NCBI GenBank assembly: GCA_035573715.1
Contig: DATLZZ010000002.1
Span: 62,001-126,000 of the forward strand
Direction of reading: 5' to 3'
Length of the DNA: 64,000 bases
Source: JACPRL01 sp035573715
GTDB taxonomy: Bacteria; Acidobacteriota; Terriglobia; Acidiferrales; 2-02-FULL-67-57
In this document: positions 1 to 6,674 of the stretch, piece by piece
Numbering within the stretch: position 1 is the first letter of the stretch
Layout: every line of letters starts with the position of its first letter
Program-made: the position numbers and the translations under genes
The notes under the pieces: generated by a model
What the model was told of the DNA's origin: nothing
The model's database searches: none
Seen by the model: only the letters and a program-made list of their open reading frames with translations

Positions 1-554
1 GTGGTCTCCATGGTCTTGGACTCCTCGACAGTGATGACACCGTCCTTGCCCACCTTCTTCATCGCTTCGGCGATGATCTTGCCGATGGTGCGGTCGTTGT
101 TGGCGCTGATGGTGGCCACCTGCTCGATGGCGTCGCCCGCCACGGGCTTGGAGAGCTTCTTGATCTCCTCCACCACAGTCTCCACTGCCTTCTCCACGCC
201 GCGCTTGAGCGCCATGGGGTTGGAGCCAGCGGCCACGTTCTTCAGGCCTTCGCGGAAGATGCACTGGGCGAGCACGGTGGCAGTGGTGGTGCCGTCGCCC
301 GCCACGTCACTGGTCTTGCTGGCGACCTCGCGCACCATCTGTGCCCCCATGTTCTCCAGCGGGTCTTTCAATTCGATTTCCTTGGCCACGGTCACGCCGT
401 CCTTGGTGATGGACGGGGGACCGAACTTCTTCTCGATAACCACGTTGCGGCCCTTGGGGCCGAGGGTGATTTTCACAGCGTTGGCCAGGATGTTGACGCC
501 GCGCAGAATCGCTTGCCGCGATTCCTCTCCGTGAACGACTTGCTTGGCTGGCAT
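1..554 (-). CDS. groEL: 60 kDa chaperonin GroEL (N-terminal 184 codons, cut by the window edge)
   Basis: Large subunit of the cytoplasmic GroEL/GroES folding chamber. The translation begins MPAKQVVHGEESRQ and carries the GroEL apical/equatorial landmarks TLGPKGRNVV, SITKDGVTVAKEI and the ATP-site motif DVAGDGTTTATVL. The start is well placed behind an AGGAGGAG ribosome site on the reverse strand. It lies 21 bases downstream of groES, so the two form one heat-shock operon under the CIRCE elements further upstream. The C-terminal two thirds lie outside the window. Confidence 0.98.
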   Translation of the reverse strand, partial: MPAKQVVHGEESRQAILRGVNILANAVKITLGPKGRNVVIEKKFGPPSITKDGVTVAKEIELKDPLENMGAQMVREVASKTSDVAGDGTTTATVLAQCIFREGLKNVAAGSNPMALKRGVEKAVETVVEEIKKLSKPVAGDAIEQVATISANNDRTIGKIIAEAMKKVGKDGVITVEESKTMET

Positions 555-575
555 AGTGTCTCCTCCTGAAATGGG

Positions 576-896
576 TTACTTCTTCGCGCCCACCGCGGCG
601 GGCTCGAGCACGGCCAGGACTTCCTCTTCGCGCAGGATGAGGTACTCCTCATCGCCGATGCGGATGTCCGTGCCGGAATACTTGCCGAACAGGATGCGGT
701 CGCCGGGCTTGACGTCGAGCGGGACGACTTTGCCGTCCTTCTCTTTGCGGCCGGTGCCGACGGCAATCACCTCGCCCTCCTGCGGCTTCTCTTTGGCCGT
801 GTCGGGGATGATGATGCCGCCCTTGACCGTTTCCTGCTCCTCAATGCGCTTGATGAGAATGCGGTCGTGCAAGGGTCGAACATTGATACTTGCCAT
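576..896 (-). CDS. groES: 10 kDa co-chaperonin GroES
   Basis: Lid of the GroEL chamber, 106 aa, slightly longer than the usual 94-97. Family landmarks are present: RPLHDRILIKRIE at the N-terminus, the mobile-loop region ETVKGGIIIPDTAKEKP, GEVIAVGTGR, KPGDRILFGKYSG and EEYLILREEEVLAVL. The ATG at 896 is chosen over an in-frame TTG six bases upstream because GAGGAGG lies seven bases before it. First gene of groES-groEL. Confidence 0.97.
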   Translation of the reverse strand: MASINVRPLHDRILIKRIEEQETVKGGIIIPDTAKEKPQEGEVIAVGTGRKEKDGKVVPLDVKPGDRILFGKYSGTDIRIGDEEYLILREEEVLAVLEPAAVGAKK

Positions 897-966
897 AGAC
901 AATCCTCCTCAAACCGTGGGCCAAATTTGTCTTGCAGGCAAACCCTGCAGGCGCCCATTCGGGCGG

Positions 967-993
967 GTACCACTCACCCGGCCGGAGTGCTAA
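967..993 (-). promoter_or_regulatory. CIRCE operator, gene-proximal copy
   Basis: On the forward strand the arms are GTACCACTC (967-975) and GAGTGCTAA (985-993) with a 9-base spacer. The consensus for HrcA binding is TTAGCACTC-N9-GAGTGCTAA, so one arm is perfect and the other has two mismatches. It lies between the promoter and groES. Confidence 0.8.
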
Positions 994-998
994 CCCGA

Positions 999-1025
999 TT
1001 AGCACTCACCGGGCGCGACTGCTAA
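999..1025 (-). promoter_or_regulatory. CIRCE operator, promoter-proximal copy
   Basis: TTAGCACTC (999-1007), nine bases, then GACTGCTAA (1017-1025): one mismatch from the HrcA-binding consensus. It overlaps the -10 box and presumed start of groESL transcription, where bound HrcA would block initiation. Only five bases separate it from the second copy. Confidence 0.88.
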
Positions 1026-1052
1026 TTTACTCAGAGCGGTTGCCGCTGTCAA
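1024..1052 (-). promoter_or_regulatory. Sigma-70-type promoter of groES-groEL
   Basis: Reverse strand: TTGACA (1052-1047), 17-base spacer, TAAATT (1029-1024). The -35 is perfect and the -10 overlaps the first CIRCE element. Confidence 0.8.
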
Positions 1053-1120
1053 GAGGGGTCAAAGCCCTCAGCGGCTAACCCCTGAGGGGGAGGTTGGGGC
1101 CGTTCAGGGGATACCCCTCC

Positions 1121-1149
1121 CATGCGTCCTGATGCGCCCGGGACGCATG
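1121..1149 (-). terminator. Hairpin downstream of fbp, possible terminator
   Basis: CATGCGTCC (1121-1129) and GGACGCATG (1141-1149) form a 9-bp stem with an 11-base loop in the 170-base gap between fbp and the groESL promoter. No T-run follows, so termination is only a suggestion. Confidence 0.35.
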
Positions 1150-1196
1150 AAACCCCGCCGGGCAGGCTACCCTACCCCCTGGGGTTCGAGGCCGGC

Positions 1197-2369
1197 CTAG
1201 TCGTCGGCTTCGCTGCCGACCAGTTCCTTGGCTTCCTTGCGGATGGTGAACTCTTTCTCGAGCGCGTTGAGGGTGTCGACGATGCCAGTGTAAGCGAGCT
1301 CGGTATGCGACGCCATCGTCGGCCCAATAAACCCCTGGCGGCGCCATTCGTCGGCCTTGGATTGAATCTTCAGCCGCGTGGACTCCCAGGCGACGTTGCC
1401 GAACATGTCCACCCAGTCCTTGCTGAAGGTCCCGTCGGGGCACATCGAGAACGCCAGGCAGGATACCAGCGGCAGGCAATAGGCCCCGGCCACCGGGGTG
1501 TTGATGGCGCAGGGCATGATGGGCATGACGTGGGAGCCGCGGCAGTCGCCGGCTACGAAGTGGCCAAGCGTGAACGGGTGCACGACTTCCTCCGGGGCGG
1601 GGAAGATGCCCTGGGTGCGGACGATGGCCACGGGGTCGTCCTTGCCGGTGTACTTGCCGGCGATGTTATGCAGGCGGGTGGCGGAAATAGAAAGCACCTG
1701 CTCGTGGGGCACTGCACGCGAATGAATGGCTTCGATGGCGAAGCGATCGGGATTTTGCAGGAGCGCGGCGACGTCCCAGACGCGCTCGGGGACCTCCAGC
1801 TTGATGACCCGGTCGCTGTTCTTGGCCTTGTGGTCCATGTCGATGATGGTGAGGGTGAATCCCTTGTGGAGCTTGGGATTGAGCAGCAGGCCGCCGTTGT
1901 GCATCGGGTCGCAGAAGACCGAATAGAACGGATAGTTGTAGGCGCCGGGGCCGCACTTGTCGGCGGCGAAGATGAGGATGGCTTCAGCGGGGCGGTGCTT
2001 GCTGGTGGGGTCGCGCTCAAACTCGATTTCGGCCACCGCCGGGCCGGCGCCGCGGACGTTGCCGGCCGGTGCATCCACCAGCAAGTCTTGGCCGGCGCCG
2101 TAGAGCCCTTGTTCGCCCGCCTTCTCGGTGGCGGCGAGGAAGCACTCCCACGAGAAGTTATGAATCTGCGGCGAGCCGACGCCTTCGCGGTGGCTCATGA
2201 TGAGCGCAATGTCGTCGCCGGTGTACGTGGCCATGCCGTCAATCAGCAGCTTCTCTTGGATGGCCTTCTGGATGCGCTTGTGGATGACCTCCATCATGGC
2301 ATCGGAAGGTCGCGTGTGGCCGCCAATGGATCCGACATCGGCTTTGATGACGGAAAGGGTAACTTTCAT
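1197..2369 (-). CDS. fbp: Bifunctional fructose-1,6-bisphosphate aldolase/phosphatase (archaeal type, class V FBPase)
   Basis: Gluconeogenic enzyme that condenses triose phosphates and dephosphorylates the product to fructose 6-phosphate in the cytoplasm. The 390-aa length suits the family. Mg ligands line up with the archaeal enzymes: Asp11 and His18 in IKADVGSIGGH, and Asp52-Asp53 in YTGDDIAL. Tyr240 and Lys243 in KYTGKDDP match the swinging-loop Tyr and Schiff-base Lys. The ATG at 2369 has GAGGTG five bases upstream; an in-frame GTG six bases earlier is less likely. Unrelated in fold to bacterial class I FBPase or class II aldolase. Monocistronic, with its own promoter. Confidence 0.95.
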   Translation of the reverse strand: MKVTLSVIKADVGSIGGHTRPSDAMMEVIHKRIQKAIQEKLLIDGMATYTGDDIALIMSHREGVGSPQIHNFSWECFLAATEKAGEQGLYGAGQDLLVDAPAGNVRGAGPAVAEIEFERDPTSKHRPAEAILIFAADKCGPGAYNYPFYSVFCDPMHNGGLLLNPKLHKGFTLTIIDMDHKAKNSDRVIKLEVPERVWDVAALLQNPDRFAIEAIHSRAVPHEQVLSISATRLHNIAGKYTGKDDPVAIVRTQGIFPAPEEVVHPFTLGHFVAGDCRGSHVMPIMPCAINTPVAGAYCLPLVSCLAFSMCPDGTFSKDWVDMFGNVAWESTRLKIQSKADEWRRQGFIGPTMASHTELAYTGIVDTLNALEKEFTIRKEAKELVGSEADD

Positions 2370-2401
2370 CGTCACACCTCGCGGTCGGGGCTGGAGGCCT
2401 C

Positions 2402-2430
2402 ATTCTAGTTAGCTGCCCAGGCGGGGTCAA
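2402..2430 (-). promoter_or_regulatory. Promoter of the FBP aldolase/phosphatase gene
   Basis: Reverse strand TTGACC (2430-2425), 17-base spacer, TAGAAT (2407-2402), about 30 bases before the start codon. Confidence 0.7.
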
Positions 2431-2437
2431 GGCAAAC

Positions 2438-2443
2438 TATAAT
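2438..2443 (+). promoter_or_regulatory. -10 box of mobA, probably leaderless
   Basis: A perfect TATAAT ends six bases before the mobA ATG. There is no Shine-Dalgarno sequence and no clear -35. Transcription would be expected to start at or next to the A of the ATG. Confidence 0.55.
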
Positions 2444-2449
2444 CCGCCC

Positions 2450-3052
2450 ATGGCGACGGGCCACACGGCCGCGGCGTACGTTCTCACTGGTGGGGAGAGC
2501 TGCCGGATGGGAACCGACAAGGGGCTTCTCGAAATCGGCGGACGGCCGCTGGCGCTGCGAATGGTCGAGCTGGTGCGGCCGATGGTGGCGGAAGTGGCGC
2601 TGGTGGGCGCTCCGGAGCGCTACGCCCATCTGGGCGTGCCGGTGCTGGCTGACAGTGAAGCCAAGCGCGCGCCACTGACCGGCATCGTCACCGCGCTGCG
2701 CGACACACGGCACGATTGGAATCTCGTGCTGGCCTGCGACCTGCCGTTTCTCGAAGCCGGCTTCCTTGAATTCTTGCTGGCGGCCGCGAGCGCCAGCGAG
2801 CGCGACTGCGCCGTGCCGCAGTCCGCCGACGGCTGGCAGCCGCTGTGCGCCGTCTATCATCGCCGCTGCCTGCCCGCTTTCGAGCGGGTGCTGGCCAGCA
2901 ACTACCCGAAGATCTCTGTCGCGTACGAGACGCTGCGCGTACACGCCATCACGCCCGATCAGCTGGCGCGGTTTGCTTTCAGCGAGCGAATGTTCAAGAA
3001 TATGAACTCGCGCCAGGACTACGAAGAAGCGAAGCGCATCCTAGAGTCATGA
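2450..3052 (+). CDS. mobA: Molybdenum cofactor guanylyltransferase MobA-like protein
   Basis: Transfers GMP from GTP to molybdopterin to make the guanine dinucleotide form of Moco. 200 aa, one nucleotidyltransferase domain. The N-terminal loop LTGGESCRMGTDKGLLEIGG is the family signature, with GxSxRMGxDK and the catalytic Lys. The metal-binding stretch is LVLACDLPFL around residues 90-99. The MobA versus MocA (CTP) or nucleotidyltransferase-like distinction rests on the LxGGxSxRMGxDK signature. The stop overlaps the next start as ATGA, so the ABC ATPase is translationally coupled. No molybdoenzyme is encoded nearby. Confidence 0.87.
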   Translation: MATGHTAAAYVLTGGESCRMGTDKGLLEIGGRPLALRMVELVRPMVAEVALVGAPERYAHLGVPVLADSEAKRAPLTGIVTALRDTRHDWNLVLACDLPFLEAGFLEFLLAAASASERDCAVPQSADGWQPLCAVYHRRCLPAFERVLASNYPKISVAYETLRVHAITPDQLARFAFSERMFKNMNSRQDYEEAKRILES

Positions 3053-3843
3053 TCCGCGCCGACAACTACATCGAGTTTGACCGCGTGAGCAAGTCGTTCT
3101 GGCTCGCCGACGGCAGCCGGCAGGAAGTCCTGCACGAAGTGAGCTTCTTCGTGCCGCGCCGCGAGACGGTCGCCATCCTGGGGCGCAGCGGCGTGGGGAA
3201 GAGCGTAACGCTGAAGCACATCGTCGGTTTCCTGCGACCCGACAGCGGCCGCGTTTATGTGGAGGGTCGCGACGTCAGCGACCTGCCGGAAGAGCAGTGG
3301 GCGGAGCTGCGGCGGCGGATGGCGCTGGTGTTTCAGTCGGGTGCGCTGTTCGACTCGCTCAGCGTGGCGGAGAACGTCGCCTTCCCGTTGCGTGAGAGCG
3401 CGCACATCGACGGCCGCCAGCCGGACGAGGAAGCAATTGAGAAGCGCGTGCGCGAACTGCTGGAGACCGTTGACCTCGAGGACTACGCCGAAGCCTTTCC
3501 CGCCGATCTCTCCACCGGGCTGCGCCGCGCCGTGGCCATCGCGCGCGCCCTGGCCTCCGAGCCCGACTGCATCCTCTACGATGAGCCCACCACCAACGTC
3601 GACCCGCTGATGGCGCAAACCATCACCGGCTTGATTCTGCGGCTGAAAGAGAAGTTTCACATTACTTCGATTGTCGTCACCCACGACGTGCGGCTGGCCG
3701 AGCGGGTGGCCGACCGGTTGGTGATGCTGCACGAGGGGCGCGTGGCGTTTTTCGGCACGCCGGAGGAGTGGCAGCGGAGCGATGTCGGCGAAGTCGAGCG
3801 CTTCCGCGCTCTGGACGCCCTCCCCGGCGCCACCCCCATCTAG
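3049..3843 (+). CDS. MlaF/Ttg2A-type ABC transporter ATP-binding protein
   Basis: 264-aa ATPase of the Mla/Mce lipid-transport class. Walker A is GRSGVGKSV and the Q-loop stretch FQSGALFDSLSVAENVAFPL is highly typical of MlaF. The H-loop is VVTHD. Oddities: the ABC signature reads LSTGLRRA rather than LSGG, and the Walker B/D-loop reads YDEPTTNVDP rather than TTGLDP. No permease (MlaE) or MCE protein (MlaD) adjoins it, so its partners must be elsewhere. The start is the ATG overlapping the mobA stop; a longer in-frame reading into mobA is a shadow. Confidence 0.87.
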   Translation: MIRADNYIEFDRVSKSFWLADGSRQEVLHEVSFFVPRRETVAILGRSGVGKSVTLKHIVGFLRPDSGRVYVEGRDVSDLPEEQWAELRRRMALVFQSGALFDSLSVAENVAFPLRESAHIDGRQPDEEAIEKRVRELLETVDLEDYAEAFPADLSTGLRRAVAIARALASEPDCILYDEPTTNVDPLMAQTITGLILRLKEKFHITSIVVTHDVRLAERVADRLVMLHEGRVAFFGTPEEWQRSDVGEVERFRALDALPGATPI

Positions 3844-3855
3844 CTCCGTCTTTCG

Positions 3856-3884
3856 TTGACTACTTAAGGAATCGCCTCTAGAAT
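3856..3884 (+). promoter_or_regulatory. Promoter of the reductase-ACP-ketosynthase operon
   Basis: TTGACT (3856-3861), 17-base spacer, TAGAAT (3879-3884), about 25 bases before the reductase start. It separates this operon from mobA-ABC. Confidence 0.75.
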
Positions 3885-3908
3885 AAAAGTTTGCGAGGTG
3901 GCGGGTAG

Positions 3909-5027
3909 TTGGTGAGCAAAGTTCCCCCAACTGTTTTTTTGACCGGTGCAACGGGCGCCATCGGCAGCCGCGTGCTGGAGGATTATCTGCTGCGCGGCTC
4001 GAACGTGATGGTGCTGGTGCGCGGTCGCGAAGGGCACTCGGCCGAGGAGCGCATCGAAGCGCTGCTGAACCAGGCTGAAGTGTCAACCGCGTGGCGCCGC
4101 CGCGTGCGCATTCTGGAAGGCTCGATTGAGGAGACCCACTTCGGGCTCTCGCCCGTTGACCGCAACCTTGTGGTTCGCTCCACCGAGCTGTTCATTCACT
4201 CTGCCGCCGTTACGCACCTCGGGGCGACCGAAGATGAGTGCCGGCGCGCCAACGTCCTCGGCACCCAGCACGCGCTGGAACTGGCCGAGGCCTGCCGGCA
4301 TGAAGGGCGGCTCCGCCGCTTCGCCTATTTGAGCAGCTACGCCGCCAGCGGCACGGCGCGCAGCGCCTACCTGGCGGAAGACAGCCTGCCCACTCATCCG
4401 GCTTTTGCCAACCACTACGAGCGCACCAAGTATCAGGCCGAGCAGATGGCCCGCGATGCCTGTGGGCGCGGGCTACCGATGGTGATTTTCCGCCCGAGCG
4501 TTACGGTGGGCGACACCAAGACCGGTCGCATCGCCAGCTTCAATCTCTTTTATCAAGTCGTGCGCATCCTCGGCACCGGAATGCTCTCGCACTGGCCTGA
4601 CCTTCTGGAGCGCAAGGTGAACATCGTTCCGGTGGACTATGTGGCGCGGGCCATCCGCCGGGGGTTGAAGGTGGCGTGGGCGCTGGGGCGCTCGTTCCAC
4701 CTGGTGAGCCGCAATGGCTGCCTGCTGCGCGACCTCTACGACGTGGTGCGCGCCCTGCCCTATCTGCGCCTGCCGAAGTTTGTGCCCCTGGCGCAGTGGA
4801 GCCTGAACCTGCTGAGCTCCAAGGAGCAGGCCATCCACCGCGTGCTGGAGGCCTACCTGTTGCCCTATTTGAACGACCTGCGGCTGGAGACGACCAACGC
4901 CGAGCGGCTGCTGGGCTTACCGGTCATCCGCCCCTCGTTCCTCCGCCGTCTGCTCGACTACGCTGTGCGGGCCGGCTACCTGCCGCCGGAGGCTTTCGCT
5001 CCGACGCGGCTGGCCGTTCCTGCCTGA
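3909..5027 (+). CDS. SDR-family thioester reductase-like protein (NAD_binding_4/male sterility type)
   Basis: Extended short-chain dehydrogenase, about 372 aa. The Rossmann motif FLTGATGAIGSRVLEDYLL sits at the N-terminus, followed by MVLVRGREGHSAEERI, the layout of acyl-thioester reductases. Then come HSAAVTHLGATE, RANVLGTQHALELAEA, the catalytic Tyr and Lys in NHYERTKYQAE, and IFRPSVTVGD. Members reduce carrier-bound or CoA acyl thioesters to aldehydes or alcohols. A carrier protein six bases downstream supports an ACP-linked substrate. Start is TTG 3909 or the adjacent GTG 3912; GAGGTGG precedes both. The product is unknown. Confidence 0.8.
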   Translation: MVSKVPPTVFLTGATGAIGSRVLEDYLLRGSNVMVLVRGREGHSAEERIEALLNQAEVSTAWRRRVRILEGSIEETHFGLSPVDRNLVVRSTELFIHSAAVTHLGATEDECRRANVLGTQHALELAEACRHEGRLRRFAYLSSYAASGTARSAYLAEDSLPTHPAFANHYERTKYQAEQMARDACGRGLPMVIFRPSVTVGDTKTGRIASFNLFYQVVRILGTGMLSHWPDLLERKVNIVPVDYVARAIRRGLKVAWALGRSFHLVSRNGCLLRDLYDVVRALPYLRLPKFVPLAQWSLNLLSSKEQAIHRVLEAYLLPYLNDLRLETTNAERLLGLPVIRPSFLRRLLDYAVRAGYLPPEAFAPTRLAVPA

Positions 5028-5033
5028 TTACCG

Positions 5034-5297
5034 ATGGGCCTCGAAGAAAAGATTCTCGAAGCAGTCGCCAAAGTCGCCAAACGCAAGCAAGGCGAGGTGC
5101 GGCTGGAGTCGAGCTTCGACGACTTGGGAATGGATTCGCTTGATCGAGTCTGCCTGCTGTTTGAGTTGGAGCAGATGTTCGACGTCACGATTCCGGAAGA
5201 CAAGGTGCAGGGCGTGCGCACCGTACAGGACATCGTGGATCGGCTGGGGCCGCACTTGAGCTCCACCGGCGCGGCGCCCAGCGGTAGTCCTTCGTAA
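5034..5297 (+). CDS. Acyl carrier protein (secondary, cluster-specific)
   Basis: 87-aa carrier with the phosphopantetheine site Ser35 in the motif LGMDSLDRVCLLFELE. A C-terminal Ser/Gly/Pro tail follows the four-helix fold. It sits between a thioester reductase-like gene and a ketosynthase, and not in a fabD-fabG context. It probably serves a dedicated pathway and not bulk fatty acid synthesis. Confidence 0.92.
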   Translation: MGLEEKILEAVAKVAKRKQGEVRLESSFDDLGMDSLDRVCLLFELEQMFDVTIPEDKVQGVRTVQDIVDRLGPHLSSTGAAPSGSPS

Positions 5298-5313
5298 AGC
5301 AGTTTCCCGCCAA

Positions 5314-6552
5314 ATGCGACGGGTCGTCATCACGGGCATGGGGGTGATTGCCGCCCCGGGTGTGGGCGTCGACCCCTTCTTCCGCGCGCTGCTCGCCGGC
5401 CGCGGCGCCGTGCGACGCATGCAGGGAATTCCCACGGAGCTCCTCGAACGGCTCAACTGCCGCATCGCCGCCGAAGTCACCGGCTACGATCCCGCCCAGC
5501 ATTTCACCGAAAAGGAGCTCGACCAGCTCGACCGCTTCAGCCAGTTCGCCATCGTGGCCGCGCGGGAGGCGCTGGCCGCCGCGGGAATGGAAAGGCTGAG
5601 CGAGGCGCAGCAGCCCCGTGTGGGGGTCGCCATCGGAACTGCTTACGGCGGCACGCAGACGCTCGATATGAATTACTACGCGCTCTACGCCAAGAACGCC
5701 TCGCGGCTGCCGCCGTTGGTCATCCCGCGGCTGATGTACAACGCCGCTACCTGTCAGGTCTCGATGCGCTGGCAGGCGCGTGGGCCGTGCGTGAGCCCAA
5801 CCACGGCGTGCTCCTCCAGCACGCACGCTATCGGGGAAGCGTTCCGCACCATCCAGCGCGGCGAAGCCGACTGGATGCTGGCCGGCGGCTCGGACGCGCC
5901 GCTGACCTACGGGGTTATTCGCTGCTGGGAAGGGATGCGTGTGTTGGCGCCCGAAGGCGACGACCCGACCCGGGCCTGCCGGCCCTTCAGCCGCGACCGG
6001 CAGGGGATCGTCATCGGGGAAGGCGCGGCGGTGTTTGTGCTCGAAGCGTACGAATCTGCCCTCAAGCGCGACGCGAACATTCTGGCGGAGGTGGTGGGCT
6101 ACGGCGCCAACTCCGATGCCAGCCACATCACCCAGCCCTCTGTGCAAGGCCCGGCCGAGGCGATGCGACTGGCGCTGGCCGACGCCAAGATGGGGCCGGA
6201 AGACATCGGCTACATCAACGCGCATGGCACGGCAACGCGAGTGAACGACGTGGTGGAGACGAAGGCGATCAAGGGCGTATTCGGGGACGCGGCGCGGCGC
6301 ATTCCCATCAGCTCGTCAAAGTCCATGCACGGCCACGTGATGGGCGCCTCGGGCGCCATCGAGCTGGTGGCAGCGATTGAGGCGATGCGCCGTGGGGTGA
6401 TTCCGCCCACCGCCAACTACACCCAGCCCGACCCGGAGTGCGACCTGGATTACGTCCCCAACCAGCCGCGAGAAGCGAAGGTGGATGCGGTGCTATCGAA
6501 TTCGTTTGCGTTCGGGGGCTTGAACGCGGTGCTCATCATTAAGCGGGTGTAG
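5314..6552 (+). CDS. Beta-ketoacyl-ACP synthase, KAS II (FabF)-like
   Basis: 412-aa condensing enzyme with the full Cys-His-His set: Cys166 in SPTTACSSSTHA, His304 in INAHGTATRVND, and Lys336 with His341 in SSSKSMHGHVMGASG. The nucleophile elbow has SSSTHAIG in place of the usual SSGxxAI, a mild variant. Lies 16 bases after the ACP gene and ends at a strong hairpin. Expected role: decarboxylative chain extension on the neighbouring ACP. It could be a diverged housekeeping FabF, but reductase/ACP/KAS clustering favours a specialised product. Confidence 0.9.
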   Translation: MRRVVITGMGVIAAPGVGVDPFFRALLAGRGAVRRMQGIPTELLERLNCRIAAEVTGYDPAQHFTEKELDQLDRFSQFAIVAAREALAAAGMERLSEAQQPRVGVAIGTAYGGTQTLDMNYYALYAKNASRLPPLVIPRLMYNAATCQVSMRWQARGPCVSPTTACSSSTHAIGEAFRTIQRGEADWMLAGGSDAPLTYGVIRCWEGMRVLAPEGDDPTRACRPFSRDRQGIVIGEGAAVFVLEAYESALKRDANILAEVVGYGANSDASHITQPSVQGPAEAMRLALADAKMGPEDIGYINAHGTATRVNDVVETKAIKGVFGDAARRIPISSSKSMHGHVMGASGAIELVAAIEAMRRGVIPPTANYTQPDPECDLDYVPNQPREAKVDAVLSNSFAFGGLNAVLIIKRV

Positions 6553-6570
6553 AAAGGCAGATCCCCCATG

Positions 6571-6599
6571 CCCGTCCCGGCTTTATCGGGACGGGTTTC
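6571..6599 (+). terminator. Terminator hairpin after the ketosynthase gene
   Basis: CCCGTCCCG (6571-6579) pairs with CGGGACGGG (6587-6595) around a 7-base loop; a short TTT follows. It is placed 18 bases after the stop codon. Confidence 0.6.
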
Positions 6600-6674
6600 G
6601 GGAAGACAAACAAGAAGGACGTATTGTTTGCGGCGACGAGTTTGTGGAAAGCGTTTGAGGCAAAAGGAGAGGCG

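Noticed and set aside
985..1007. GAGTGCTAA-N5-TTAGCACTC read as a single inside-out CIRCE
   Set aside because: Both arms are better explained as inner arms of two normal N9 CIRCE elements.
1122..2408. 428-codon open frame opposite fbp
   Set aside because: Antisense shadow of a fully conserved enzyme; its residues have no family pattern and it exists because of high GC.
2845..3843. 332-codon reading of the ABC ATPase
   Set aside because: The extra N-terminus lies in mobA; ATG 3049 at the ATGA overlap gives the standard ATPase start.
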